Assembly (NCBI RefSeq): GCF_015319165.1
Contig: NZ_JADIVZ010000007.1
Location: forward strand, 1 to 64,000
Direction: 5' to 3'
Source of the DNA: Nocardioides acrostichi
GTDB lineage: Bacteria; Actinomycetota; Actinomycetes; Propionibacteriales; Nocardioidaceae
DNA length: 64,000 bases
In this document: piece by piece, positions 25,086-33,585 of the stretch
Layout of the letters: the number at the start of each line of letters is the position of its first letter
Numbering within the stretch: the first letter of the stretch is position 1
Translations under genes and position numbers: made by a program
The notes under the pieces: generated by a model
The model's database searches: none
What the model was told of the DNA's origin: nothing
The model's input: the letters and a program-made list of their open reading frames with translations, nothing else

Positions 25086-26285
25086 TCACGCGGTGGGGCC
25101 GGCCGACAACAGCGAACCGCTACGCAGCTCGCGGCCCGTCATCATGAATCGGCGCATCCGATCGCGGTCGTTCACGATCCGGCGGTAGCGCTCGAGGTCG
25201 GCCGCCTTGCGAGCGGGCTCGCCGACATCGAACACGAGCTGCTTTTGTTCCGAGGAGACCGGTGACGCGATCTCGGTGAACACCCTGCGCCGCTCGGTGG
25301 AGTAGCGGTCGAGCACGTCGTCGCAGGCACCGTCGAGGATAACCGCGCCCAGCGCCTCGACCAGCGCTGCGGAGTCGTAGAAGCCGCACGCGACCCCGTA
25401 GCCGCTGGTGGGGTTCGTGACGTGGGCCGAGTCGCCCAGCAGCAGCACGCGTCCGACCCTGAACCGGTCGGCGACGCGCTCGTGCATGCGAAACGACGCC
25501 CACTCGCGGACTCCCGGGTCGACGGAGTCGGGCAGGGCTGCCCGCAGCACCCCGGACATCCGCTGGCCGACCGAGTCGTCGGGCAGGATCCGGCTCTCGG
25601 CGTAGGTGTAGCGCCACGGGCCGGGACTGGCCAGCTGGGCGATCAGGGCGCTTCCGGGGGGCGCGACGCGGGCCACCGACGACCGGTAGCCCAGCATCGA
25701 GAGGTCGAGATCCAGGTCGGCCACGACGAAGCGCTCGGGCCACGTCATCCCGTGGAACGCCAGGCCCAGCTTTCGGCGGACGACGCTGTGCGTGCCGTCG
25801 GCAGCGATGACCCACGACGACCGGTAGTCGCGCTCGCCCTCGGGGCCCACCGCTCCGACCGTGCACCCGGTCGCGTCCTGGACGACGGAGCACGCCGAGG
25901 TGCCGCGCTCGACGCGCACGTTCGGCAGCGCGCGCAGGTGTGCGTGCACGATCCGGCTCAGCTCGTTCTGGGCCAGGTGCAGCGTGAAGGGATGCTCGAC
26001 CTCGTCGCCGAGCACCGAGAGGTCGAAGACCAGCTCCTCACCGGACTCGACGATCTGGAGCGACCAGCTGCGTTGCTCCAGACCGACCGCCCGAGCCTCC
26101 TCGAGCAGTCCGAGATGGTCGAGCTCGGACATGATCGACCAGTGGAAGAGGGTGGACTGCGGCGCGCGCACCACCGACGGCGCCGACTCGAGCACCGTGA
26201 CGCCGACCCCGGCCTGGCCCAGCCCGAGGGCCGTCACCAAACCCACGGGCCCGGCGCCGACGATCGTCACGTCATGCGTCGACAC
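25086..26285 (-). CDS. FAD-dependent aromatic monooxygenase (PHBH family), copy 2
   Basis: A 399-residue paralogue of the 3049-4233 protein. Motifs: VTIVGAGPVGLVTALGLG at the N-terminus (GxGxxG), IAADGTHSVVRR (DG motif) and RVLLLGDSAHVTNPTSGYGV (GD motif). Shared stretches include GMTWPERFVVADL. The start is taken as GTG 26285, which overlaps the amidohydrolase stop by 14 bp; an ATG at 26357 would run deep into that gene. Expected to hydroxylate an aromatic intermediate; coupled expression with the ACMSD-like decarboxylase/hydrolase suggests consecutive steps. Confidence 0.87.
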   Translation of the reverse strand: MSTHDVTIVGAGPVGLVTALGLGQAGVGVTVLESAPSVVRAPQSTLFHWSIMSELDHLGLLEEARAVGLEQRSWSLQIVESGEELVFDLSVLGDEVEHPFTLHLAQNELSRIVHAHLRALPNVRVERGTSACSVVQDATGCTVGAVGPEGERDYRSSWVIAADGTHSVVRRKLGLAFHGMTWPERFVVADLDLDLSMLGYRSSVARVAPPGSALIAQLASPGPWRYTYAESRILPDDSVGQRMSGVLRAALPDSVDPGVREWASFRMHERVADRFRVGRVLLLGDSAHVTNPTSGYGVACGFYDSAALVEALGAVILDGACDDVLDRYSTERRRVFTEIASPVSSEQKQLVFDVGEPARKAADLERYRRIVNDRDRMRRFMMTGRELRSGSLLSAGPTA

Positions 26286-27372
26286 GGACGCCGCCCCGCG
26301 GTACTGCGCCCGCCGCGAGGCCGAGCAGCGCCGCGGCGTTGGCGCCTCTGACGTCATGGCCCTGCTCGTCGGTCAGGATGCCGGCGTCGACGGCGGCCCG
26401 GACGAGCAGCGGCTGGGCCTCCAGCTGGCCCGCGATGAAGGGGTGATCGGTCCCCATCACGATGTGGTCGGCACCGAACCGGCGTACCAGCAGACGCACG
26501 TGCTCGTGGTCGAAGACGAGGGTGTCGACCCAGAGGCGACGGGCGAGGTCGTCGTGGTCGGTCGCGGGATCCTGGAAGAGGGCCGCACCGAGCGCGAGCC
26601 GCGGCAGCGCGAACGGGAAGGTGCCGCACCCGTGCGACATCACGACCTTCAGTGCGGGGTGGTCGCGCAGGACACCACCGAAGACGAGGGCGCCGGCCGC
26701 GAGGGCGGTGTCGCTGAGCATGCCGAGGCCGAAGTCGTAGGGCTGCCCGGTGCGCCTCAGAGCACCGTCCCCGCCACCGAGCGGGTGCACGTACAAGATC
26801 GCCCCCAGTGCCTCGGCGGCGTCGAACAACGCTCGCACGGCCGGGTCGTCGAGCTCACGATCGGCGAGCCGGCAACCGATCTCGGCTCCGCGCAGCCCCA
26901 GCGTGGTGACGATGCGCTCGAGCTCGGCGACCGCCGCGTCGACGTCCTGCACCGGGAGCGCGCCCAGGCCCACCAGTCGTCCGCCCGACTCGGCCACGGC
27001 GGCCGCGATGCCGTCGTTCATCGCGGCCGCGAACGCCGAGGCGGCGGGCGCAGGTGCCCAGTCGGTCAGCGTGATCGGCACGGGCGAGACGAGCTGGACG
27101 TCGATGCCCGACGCGTCGAGCTCGGCCAGACGGTCGCGCACGTCCCACAGCGCCGAGCGCACGGGACGGAACTCGCGATCGCCGAGCATGATCGAGCCGT
27201 GGCTCGCGTCATGACGCACCAGGCGCGGCCAGCGCGGGTCATCAGACCCGTCCGGAGCCGGCAGACCGGCCGGCAGGATGTGCGCGTGTGCGTCCACGAC
27301 GATGCCGGGAGCCTCGGAGATGACGTCGGTGCGGATGAGCGCTCCCCTCGTCGCGACGCGGCCGAGTGCCAC
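26272..27372 (-). CDS. Amidohydrolase-2 family enzyme (ACMSD-like)
   Basis: A 366-residue TIM-barrel metal enzyme. VVDAHAHILP (about residues 25-34) gives the HxH metal pair, YVHPLGGGD a further His, MSHGCGTFPFA another His and MGTDHPF the metal Asp, as in 2-amino-3-carboxymuconate-6-semialdehyde decarboxylase and related decarboxylases (5-carboxyvanillate, gamma-resorcylate). In a cluster with ring hydroxylation and meta cleavage, decarboxylation of an aromatic or muconate-type acid is the best guess. First gene of the unit; operator site 6 is 50 bp upstream. Confidence 0.87.
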   Translation of the reverse strand: MALGRVATRGALIRTDVISEAPGIVVDAHAHILPAGLPAPDGSDDPRWPRLVRHDASHGSIMLGDREFRPVRSALWDVRDRLAELDASGIDVQLVSPVPITLTDWAPAPAASAFAAAMNDGIAAAVAESGGRLVGLGALPVQDVDAAVAELERIVTTLGLRGAEIGCRLADRELDDPAVRALFDAAEALGAILYVHPLGGGDGALRRTGQPYDFGLGMLSDTALAAGALVFGGVLRDHPALKVVMSHGCGTFPFALPRLALGAALFQDPATDHDDLARRLWVDTLVFDHEHVRLLVRRFGADHIVMGTDHPFIAGQLEAQPLLVRAAVDAGILTDEQGHDVRGANAAALLGLAAGAVPRGGVRVDA

Positions 27373-27421
27373 GTGTCGTCGCGCGACCGTATCGACGCCT
27401 CCAGGGGCCGGTGAAGCCGTC

Positions 27422-27438
27422 GTTCCGGTCGCTGGAAA
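27422..27438. promoter_or_regulatory. Regulon palindrome, site 6
   Basis: GTTCC-GGTCGCT-GGAAA, one mismatch, between the amidohydrolase (50 bp) and the first IclR gene (110 bp). Confidence 0.7.
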
Positions 27439-27547
27439 GGCGCCGGGAGGGGCCCGGAGCCGGGGTTCGGGGCCGTCCGGCGACCGCTACCCTTCAGTGA
27501 AGCCCGTCACACGTCATACCGCGCACAGCCCCCGGGAGTCAGCCACT

Positions 27548-28351
27548 GTGAATGCCTCGCCGGACCACGGAACCAGGGCCCCCGAGCCGCCCTCGATCCT
27601 GTCCAAGGCCTTCGAGCTGCTGCGTGCGTTCAACTCCAACGAGAGGGTCATGACCCTCAGCGAGCTCTCCCGCGCCTCGGGCCTGCCGAAGTCCACGGTG
27701 CACCGACTGATCGCCCGTCTCATCGACCTCGACGCGATCGAGCAGCACCGCTCGGGCTACAAGCTGGGTCTGGGCCTCCTCGAACTCGGGGCGACGACCC
27801 CGGCCGCCGGCATGCGCGACGTCGCGATGCCCTACCTGGCCGCCCTGCACCGCTGGTCGGGCCAGACGGTCCACCTCGCGGTGCTGCGCCGCTACGACGT
27901 CGTCTACCTCGAGAAGCTCGCGCGCGCCGACAGCCCGTCGTCCCTCTCGGGCGTGGGTGCGCGACTCCCCGCCAACTGCACCGCGATCGGCAAGGCTCTG
28001 CTCGCCTGGGAGAACCTCGAGGATCTCGAGGCCTTCCTGCCCTCGCCGATGCCGATGATGACGCCGCACTCCATCACCGGGGTCGACGAGCTGGTGACCG
28101 AGCTGCGCACCGTCCGGACCGTCGGGATGGCCCACGAGCGCAACGAGGCCCAGCTCGGGCTGGCCTGCGTCGCGACGCCCCTGGTCGTCCACGAGTTCGC
28201 CGTCGGCGCGATCTCGGTCGCGCACCGAGCCGATACCGAGGCGGGCCAGAAGATCGAGCACGCACTGCACGAGACGGCTGTCCAGATCGCCAAGGAGATC
28301 CGCGAGGGCCTGACCCATGGCCGGTCGCACTGGTTCCCCCGCGAGGTCTGA
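27548..28351 (+). CDS. IclR-family transcriptional regulator 1
   Basis: A 267-residue protein from GTG 27548 with GGGAG about 9 bp upstream. The N-terminal winged HTH (about residues 17-75) contains LSELSRASGLPKSTVHRLIA. The C-terminal effector domain has VHLAVLRRYDVVYLEKL, PANCTAIGKALLA and a region ending GLACVATPLVV, all standard for IclR. These regulators commonly sense aromatic acids or CoA esters. It is transcribed away from the ACMSD-like unit and has a regulon palindrome before its own gene, so it is a leading candidate for binding the whole set of sites. Confidence 0.92.
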   Translation: MNASPDHGTRAPEPPSILSKAFELLRAFNSNERVMTLSELSRASGLPKSTVHRLIARLIDLDAIEQHRSGYKLGLGLLELGATTPAAGMRDVAMPYLAALHRWSGQTVHLAVLRRYDVVYLEKLARADSPSSLSGVGARLPANCTAIGKALLAWENLEDLEAFLPSPMPMMTPHSITGVDELVTELRTVRTVGMAHERNEAQLGLACVATPLVVHEFAVGAISVAHRADTEAGQKIEHALHETAVQIAKEIREGLTHGRSHWFPREV

Positions 28352-28398
28352 GGCCTCCCCGGCAGCACCGAACCGCGGGCGTCCGCCCCGGACGCACC

Positions 28399-28433
28399 AC
28401 GGCGCCGACGCCCTCGATGGGGGCCGGCGCCGT
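28399..28433. terminator. Hairpin between convergent genes
   Basis: ACGGCGCCG (28399-28407) pairs with CGGCGCCGT (28425-28433), a 9-bp stem with a 17-nt loop, between the IclR stop and the extradiol dioxygenase stop. No T-run. Confidence 0.4.
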
Positions 28434-28453
28434 CGTCGAGAACGGGCGTGTCG

Positions 28454-29518
28454 CTAGCGGAAGATCGCGAAGGTCTTGTTCGAGTTGAGGATCTCGGTCT
28501 CGACGAAGTCGCTCCACTCCAGGCTCAGCCCCAGCTCGGACATCGCCCCCAGCAGGCAGAACCAGTTGAGCATCTCGTGCTGGCCGGCGTCGATGATGTC
28601 GCGGGTCGTCTGCGCGGCCCACGCCGCGTAGTCACCGGCGACCATCGCGTCGTAGAGCGCGCGATCGGCCTCGGTGTCGGGGCGCAGGTGCCAGTCCTTG
28701 TCGTTCAAGAAGGCGTGCGACCAGCTGGCCGAGGCGACGAGCGCCACGCGCTTGCCACTGTCGCGCGCCGCGCGGCCGACGGCCCGACCGAACTCGAAGC
28801 AGCGCATCGGTGACGGCCCGGGCGGGTCGAGATCCTCGCCGGCCTGGATGTCGGCGAAGCGAGCGATGCCACCGCGGCGGGCGATGACGTGCTCGCCGTA
28901 GCAGTTCACCGCCAGCGGGACGATCGGGTAAGGGAACTGCTTGCCCACGTTGTCGTAGTCGAGGAAGATCTGCGTGTTCGCGAAGGCGTGCGGGAAGTGG
29001 ATGCCCTCGCGCTGCTCGTAGGAGTAGGCGACGTCGATGCCGTCGTTGAGCACTGCGGCGGCGATCTCCTTGGCGAACTTCGGGTCGCCCTGCATGGTGA
29101 ACCGCTCCTCGTCCGGCAGGCCCCAGACGTTCGGCACCTTGAGCATGTTCAACACCGCGAACGGTTCGACCTCGGTGTCCTCGTAGGCCAGGACACAGAA
29201 CGACGGGATGACCTCCTCGCGGAAGTTCTCGTACTGGTCATCGCCCCACACCAGCACGACGTCGGGCTCGAACTCGTCCAGAGCCGCGCGCACGGTGTCG
29301 AGGCCTTCGCGCAGCTGCGCCCGGTGCCCGGCCGCCGCCGTGGTGCCCTCGTCGTCGCCCCACTCCCTCTGCGCGAGAGGAGACCAGTTCGCCGGATCCT
29401 TGCGCTCGGCCGGGATGTCGGGATCCTTGAGAACCGTCTTCATGAGGTTCGCCATGTGCGTGTCCGCACCGGCCAGCATCGGATAGTGGGTCATGCCGAG
29501 ACCGATGACGTCTGCCAT
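28454..29518 (-). CDS. Class III extradiol ring-cleavage dioxygenase (LigB superfamily)
   Basis: A 354-residue protein, start ATG 29518 behind a strong GGAGGAG. GLGMTHYPMLAG (His11, a likely iron ligand) and VVLVWGDDQYENF match the LigB layout, and VPLAVNCYGEH...RVALVASASWSHAF covers the C-terminal active-site part. LigB-type enzymes open catecholic rings next to the hydroxyls using Fe(II) and O2. At 354 aa it is longer than LigB itself, so a separate subgroup. The next unit upstream encodes two alpha/beta hydrolases and the electron-transfer reductase. Operator site 7 lies 115 bp upstream. Confidence 0.87.
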   Translation of the reverse strand: MADVIGLGMTHYPMLAGADTHMANLMKTVLKDPDIPAERKDPANWSPLAQREWGDDEGTTAAAGHRAQLREGLDTVRAALDEFEPDVVLVWGDDQYENFREEVIPSFCVLAYEDTEVEPFAVLNMLKVPNVWGLPDEERFTMQGDPKFAKEIAAAVLNDGIDVAYSYEQREGIHFPHAFANTQIFLDYDNVGKQFPYPIVPLAVNCYGEHVIARRGGIARFADIQAGEDLDPPGPSPMRCFEFGRAVGRAARDSGKRVALVASASWSHAFLNDKDWHLRPDTEADRALYDAMVAGDYAAWAAQTTRDIIDAGQHEMLNWFCLLGAMSELGLSLEWSDFVETEILNSNKTFAIFR

Positions 29519-29632
29519 GGGTGCTCCTCCAAGTCGATGGGTGGGGTGGGCTGCCCCCTTCACGTCGATCGCACCGACGGTCACGGGGCGCCTGGCCATA
29601 CAAGTCCGGCGGTCCGGGCAGCACCACGTGCC

Positions 29633-29649
29633 GTTCTGCTGCCCGGAAC
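29633..29649. promoter_or_regulatory. Regulon palindrome, site 7
   Basis: GTTCT-GCTGCCC-GGAAC, one mismatch, 115 bp upstream of the extradiol dioxygenase start and just past the stop of the hydrolase gene at 29653. Confidence 0.65.
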
Positions 29650-29652
29650 CGC

Positions 29653-30498
29653 TCAGCTGTTGCTCACGAAGTCCGCGACGAGGCGGTTGAACTCCTCGGA
29701 GTGCTCGATCTGGAGCCAGTGCCCACAGCGGTTGATGATGTGCACCCGCGATGTCGGGATCGCCGCGACGAAGCGCAGCGAGTGCTCGAAGCTGACGACC
29801 CGGTCGTCGCGACCGTGGAGAGCCAGCGTGGGCACCGACAGCTTCGACAGCTCGGGCAGCAGGGCGAAGTACGGGTTCGGCGCCTGAGGGGCGTCCCACA
29901 GCGCGTTCCAACTGTCGAGGTGCTCGGGGTGCGCCCGAGCGGCCGCCGACCTCAGGGCCGCGAGCTCGTCGGTGGCCCACTCGGGGTCGAAGCACATGAT
30001 CTGCACGAGCTTCTTCATGTTCTCGGCCGTCGGCTCGCGGTAGGCGTGGAACAGCACCTTCAGACCCTCGGAGAAGCCTCCCCCGGGGCTGAACAGGTCG
30101 AGCCCGGGGGCGGGTGCGCCCATCGAGATCAGGTGGCTGACCCGCTCGGGGAAGCGCACCGACGTCGCCACGGAGGTCATCCCGCCCATCGAGTTGCCCA
30201 CCAGCGCGGCGCGCTCGATGCCGAGCTCGTCCATGAACGCGATCAGGTCGGCGACGTGGTCGCGACCGACGGCGTCGTTCTGGGTCTCGCTCTCGCCCCA
30301 CCCCGGCATGTCGACGGAGTAGACGTGGAAGTGCTGCGAGAGCGGCTCGATGTTGGGCCGGAAGTTGCTCCAACCGGTCGCCCCCGGTCCGCTGCCGTGC
30401 AACAGGATGACCGGATGGCCCTCCCCCGCCTCGTAGTAGTGCATGCGGTACCGGCTGGTCTGGACCGTGCGGCTGGAGCTCTCTGCGGTGACGGTCAT
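29653..30498 (-). CDS. Meta-cleavage product hydrolase (alpha/beta fold, MhpC/BphD-like)
   Basis: A 281-residue C-C bond hydrolase. The oxyanion segment LLHGSGPGATGWSNFRPNI is the characteristic start of this group. Catalytic Ser103 is in GNSMGG, Asp231 in GRDDRVV and His260 in RCGHWLQIEH. It cleaves the vinylogous diketone formed by extradiol ring opening into two acids. This fits the adjacent LigB-type dioxygenase. Its ATG overlaps the stop of the second hydrolase gene. Confidence 0.93.
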   Translation of the reverse strand: MTVTAESSSRTVQTSRYRMHYYEAGEGHPVILLHGSGPGATGWSNFRPNIEPLSQHFHVYSVDMPGWGESETQNDAVGRDHVADLIAFMDELGIERAALVGNSMGGMTSVATSVRFPERVSHLISMGAPAPGLDLFSPGGGFSEGLKVLFHAYREPTAENMKKLVQIMCFDPEWATDELAALRSAAARAHPEHLDSWNALWDAPQAPNPYFALLPELSKLSVPTLALHGRDDRVVSFEHSLRFVAAIPTSRVHIINRCGHWLQIEHSEEFNRLVADFVSNS

Positions 30499-31466
30499 GA
30501 CTGCACGACCCGGTCGGTCAGTTCGGGCCGCAGCTTCGACACACCTGCGGCATCGGCCGCCTGGCGCGAGACCCGACCGTCGCGGAAGAACTCGAGGAAC
30601 ACCCGGTTGAAGATGTCGGGTGAGTCGGTCTGCCCCTGGTGCCCGGTCTGCTCGGGATAGAAGAACTGGATGTTCGGAAGCACCTTCTCCTGCTCATAGC
30701 CCCACTCGACCGGCGTGAGCACGTCCTCGGTGCCGTAGAGGTAGATCCCGGGGATCGTGAGCCGGTCGAGACGACCCTTGGTCGAGAGTCGAGCCTCGAT
30801 GTTCGGGTCCTCCCACGGGATGATGCGGCCGTACTGGAGGAGCCCGGGCCAGAACTGCGCGTGAGCATCCTTGCCACGCTCGGCGGCCGCGTAGCGCATC
30901 TCGATGAGGTCGTCGCTGATCGCCTCACCCCGGTAGATGATGGCGCTCATCATCGCCCGCATGCCCTCGCGGGTGCCGTCGTAGTGGGTCAGCTCGACCT
31001 TGGCGGGCGGCTTGAGGCCAGGTGGGACGACATCGCCGATGTCGCCGGCGATGAGGGCGAAGCTCAGCACTCGTTCGGGGTGGGCGACCACGTAGTTGGT
31101 CGTGTTCATGCAGCCCATCGAGTTGCCGGCGAGGTGGAACTCGTCGAGGCACAAGGCGGTGGCGAAGTCGTGGATGAAGTCGACGTAGCTGTGCACGCCC
31201 TTCGGCCAGAACTCCTCCCGGTCGTCGGAGAGGCCGAACGCCGGCATGTCGGGGCAGTACACCCGGAAACCGTTCTCGCCGAGGAAGGGCGCCATGAAGC
31301 GCCAACCGGCCAATCCGGACGACCCGGGCAGGCCGCCGTGCAGGAGGATCACGGCCGGTCCGGTGGTGCCCGAGGTCATGTAGTGCGCCTTCGAACCGTT
31401 CGCCAGTCGCACCCAGCGGCTGAGCATCCCCGGAACCTCGATGAGTCCCTCTTCGGTCAACGTCAT
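30495..31466 (-). CDS. Alpha/beta hydrolase, second meta-cleavage-type hydrolase
   Basis: A 323-residue alpha/beta hydrolase with AAGGAG before ATG 31466. VILLHGGLPGSSGLAGWRF is the oxyanion loop, GNSMGC carries Ser116, GTEDVLTP the Asp and TGHQGQTD the His. It is related to MCP hydrolases but has a distinct loop after the HG motif and a C-terminal extension of about 30 residues. It may act on a different ring-fission product or on an ester/enol-lactone. It sits between the ferredoxin reductase and the first hydrolase in one unit. Confidence 0.88.
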   Translation of the reverse strand: MTLTEEGLIEVPGMLSRWVRLANGSKAHYMTSGTTGPAVILLHGGLPGSSGLAGWRFMAPFLGENGFRVYCPDMPAFGLSDDREEFWPKGVHSYVDFIHDFATALCLDEFHLAGNSMGCMNTTNYVVAHPERVLSFALIAGDIGDVVPPGLKPPAKVELTHYDGTREGMRAMMSAIIYRGEAISDDLIEMRYAAAERGKDAHAQFWPGLLQYGRIIPWEDPNIEARLSTKGRLDRLTIPGIYLYGTEDVLTPVEWGYEQEKVLPNIQFFYPEQTGHQGQTDSPDIFNRVFLEFFRDGRVSRQAADAAGVSKLRPELTDRVVQS

Positions 31467-31522
31467 GCTTTCTCCTTCATTGTTGGGCGCCACGGCAGAC
31501 GCGTGAGCCGTGGCCGGTCGGG

Positions 31523-32737
31523 TCAGGCGGGCGTGGAGCCCGCGAGCCCCAGGTCGAGGTCGGCGATGGCCAGGCGCTGGGTGGCTGCCCTGCGGCACTT
31601 CATGAGCGTTCGTGGATCGTCGACCACGAGCGCCCCGGTGACGCGTCCCACCGCATCGGCGTAGACCGCCACGAGACCCGACTCGACGTCGCCGTGCAGC
31701 AGCGCGACGGTGCCGTCGGCGGGGCGCCCGACGATCTGGATGCGGTGGCCGTACTGGTCGGACCACACGTAGGGCACCTGCGGTCGAGGCGGGGGCGTGC
31801 CCGTCAGCGTGGCGGCGATGACACCGGCATGCTCGTTGGCGTTGGTCCAGTGCTCGATGCGCAGGTCGGTCCCGTACAGCGGATGTGGCCACCGCGCGAT
31901 GTCGCCGGCCGCGAAGACCCCGTCGACGCCGAGCACGCGCAGCTCGGCGTCGCACTCGATGCCGTCGCCGATCGGCAGGCCGGAGGACGCCAGCCACTCC
32001 GTGGCCGGCGTCGCTCCGATGCCGACCACCACCAGATCGGCGGGCAGCACGCGTCCGTCGTCCAGCGCGACGCCGGCGACACGCTCCCGGCCACTCGCGC
32101 CGTCACCGACGAAGTGCGAGAAGCCGACCCCCGCGTGCACCCTGACGCCGTTGAGCGCGTGCAGGCGGGCCAGCTCGCTCCCGACCGCCTCGCCCAGCAC
32201 GTGGGTCAGGGGAACCGGTTGCGTCTCGATCATGGTGACGGCCTTGCCGTGCGCGCGTGCCGCCGCGGCGAACTCGGCCCCGATGAATCCGGCTCCGACC
32301 ACGACCACGTGCTCCGCCCCGGCCAACGACGCACGCAGGGCGACGGAGTCCTCGGCGTTGCGCAGCGTGTGCACGCCCTCGAGTTCGTCTGCCCCCGGCA
32401 GCGTCCGCGGGTTGACGCCCGTGGCGATGACCAGCTGCTCGAAGGCGTACTCCGCACCGTCTTGCGTGGTGACGACGCGCCGGTCGAGGTCCAGGCCCGT
32501 GGCGCGCGTACCGAGGTGGAGGTCGACGGCCAGCGCCTCGAGCTCCTCCGCGGAGAGCAGCGGGACCGGCTCGTCCGAGCCGCCGGGGAGGAGCATCTCC
32601 TTCGACAGCGGTGGCTTGTCGTAGGGGTGGTGGGTCTCGGCACCGAGGATCGTGATCGACTCGGCACTGCCGGCCGCGCGCAGTGCCTGGGCCGTGCGCA
32701 TGCCGGCGACCGAGGCACCGATGATGAGAATGGGCAC
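31523..32737 (-). CDS. Ferredoxin reductase component of Rieske oxygenase (BphA4-like)
   Basis: A 404-residue FAD/NAD flavoprotein from GTG 32737. ILIIGASVAGMRTAQALR is the FAD loop, PPLSKEMLLPG follows, VVVVGAGFIGAEFAAAARAHG is the NAD loop (about residues 144-164), and GVFAAGDIARW the second FAD motif. It transfers electrons from NADH to the Rieske ferredoxin, the likely partner being the gene at 33042-33368 directly upstream. First gene of the reductase-hydrolase-hydrolase unit; weaker operator site 8 is 43 bp upstream. Confidence 0.9.
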   Translation of the reverse strand: MPILIIGASVAGMRTAQALRAAGSAESITILGAETHHPYDKPPLSKEMLLPGGSDEPVPLLSAEELEALAVDLHLGTRATGLDLDRRVVTTQDGAEYAFEQLVIATGVNPRTLPGADELEGVHTLRNAEDSVALRASLAGAEHVVVVGAGFIGAEFAAAARAHGKAVTMIETQPVPLTHVLGEAVGSELARLHALNGVRVHAGVGFSHFVGDGASGRERVAGVALDDGRVLPADLVVVGIGATPATEWLASSGLPIGDGIECDAELRVLGVDGVFAAGDIARWPHPLYGTDLRIEHWTNANEHAGVIAATLTGTPPPRPQVPYVWSDQYGHRIQIVGRPADGTVALLHGDVESGLVAVYADAVGRVTGALVVDDPRTLMKCRRAATQRLAIADLDLGLAGSTPA

Positions 32738-32779
32738 GCCCGTCAGTCTTGGCACGGCCCACCGGGCGGGCAACGCGCG

Positions 32780-32796
32780 TTACCGCTGGCTGGAAC
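32780..32796. promoter_or_regulatory. Regulon palindrome, site 8 (weak)
   Basis: TTACC-GCTGGCT-GGAAC, two mismatches in the left half, 43 bp upstream of the ferredoxin reductase start. Confidence 0.45.
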
Positions 32797-32872
32797 CCCG
32801 AGGCCGCCCGGTCCCGGTGGACGGACCATCGGCGCCTGCGCAACGAGCAGGACTCATCCGACCGCGCCCGAC

Positions 32873-32910
32873 GGACCGGTCAGAGGGACCGGTCAGACGG
32901 ACCGGTCAGA
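32873..32910. repeat. Triple GGACCGGTCAGA repeat in a 304-bp gene-free stretch
   Basis: GGACCGGTCAGA occurs at 32873, 32886 and 32899, a 13-bp period. Its core GACCGGTC is itself a palindrome. It lies 136-173 bp upstream of the reductase start, in the gap 32738-33041, which otherwise holds only operator site 8 and no convincing gene. Could be an operator array or a minisatellite. Confidence 0.6.
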
Positions 32911-33041
32911 CGCCCAGCGATGGAGCTCTCGTCGACGGCTGCCCTGCCCAGCCGGTGCACGCGTCGGCGACGCTCGATCCCGACGACGAACTCCCACGAG
33001 GGGCCCAGATGCCGCGAGGCGTCAGAGGCGCCCGCCGGCGC

Positions 33042-33368
33042 TCACTGACTCAGCACGTAGACCTGGTCGCCGTCCACCTCGACCTGGTAGGTCGCGAGCA
33101 TCACGGTCGCGGGCAGGCACAGCGGCTTTCCGCTGGACAGCTCGAAGCGCGCCATGTGCAGGGGGCAGACCAGCTCGTCGCCCTCGATCTCACCCTCGGT
33201 GCCGAGGGACCACTTCTCGTGGGTGCAGCTGTCGGCCGTCGCGAAGAACGTGCCGTCCTCGGCGCGGTGCAGGGCGATCTGGTCGCCCTCCAGCGTCATC
33301 GACTCACCGGGAGCGAGATCGTCCACGGCACAGGCCAGCTGGCGGTTCATCGTCTGCGTACCTTCCAT
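33042..33368 (-). CDS. Rieske [2Fe-2S] ferredoxin
   Basis: A 108-residue protein with GGAGGT about 9 bp before ATG 33368. The Rieske ligands are Cys48/His50 (SCTHEKWSL) and Cys68/His71 (VCPLHMARF), the BphA3/NDO-ferredoxin arrangement. It carries electrons from the reductase at 31523-32737 to the terminal oxygenase (alpha 39375-40694, beta 46043-46567). It is a single-gene unit under operator site 9, ending 304 bp before the reductase gene. Confidence 0.94.
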   Translation of the reverse strand: MEGTQTMNRQLACAVDDLAPGESMTLEGDQIALHRAEDGTFFATADSCTHEKWSLGTEGEIEGDELVCPLHMARFELSSGKPLCLPATVMLATYQVEVDGDQVYVLSQ

Positions 33369-33452
33369 CGGTGCTGACCTCCGTCGTCGTCGGCCGGGTC
33401 GTCCGGGCCAAGGGTCCAGTCTGGGTAAGGCCGCCTCACCTCGTCAGGGCCG

Positions 33453-33469
33453 GTTTCACTCCACGGAAC
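33453..33469. promoter_or_regulatory. Regulon palindrome, site 9
   Basis: GTTTC-ACTCCAC-GGAAC, one mismatch, 85 bp upstream of the Rieske ferredoxin. Confidence 0.6.
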
Positions 33470-33532
33470 GCGCGGGGCGACGACCACGCCCGACGGCCGG
33501 CCCCACCTGCGTGTCGTCGTGACCGCACGCGA

Positions 33533-33568
33533 CGGCGGGCCCGGCGACAGACGTCGCCGGACCCGCCG
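33533..33568 (-). terminator. Strong hairpin after the substrate-binding protein gene
   Basis: A 16-bp arm at 33533-33548 (starting CGGCGGGCCCGG) pairs with 33553-33568 with one mismatch and a 4-nt AGAC loop. It begins 18 bp past the stop at 33586, in the direction of transcription. Confidence 0.75.
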
Positions 33569-33585
33569 CCCTCGCCGAGGAGCTG

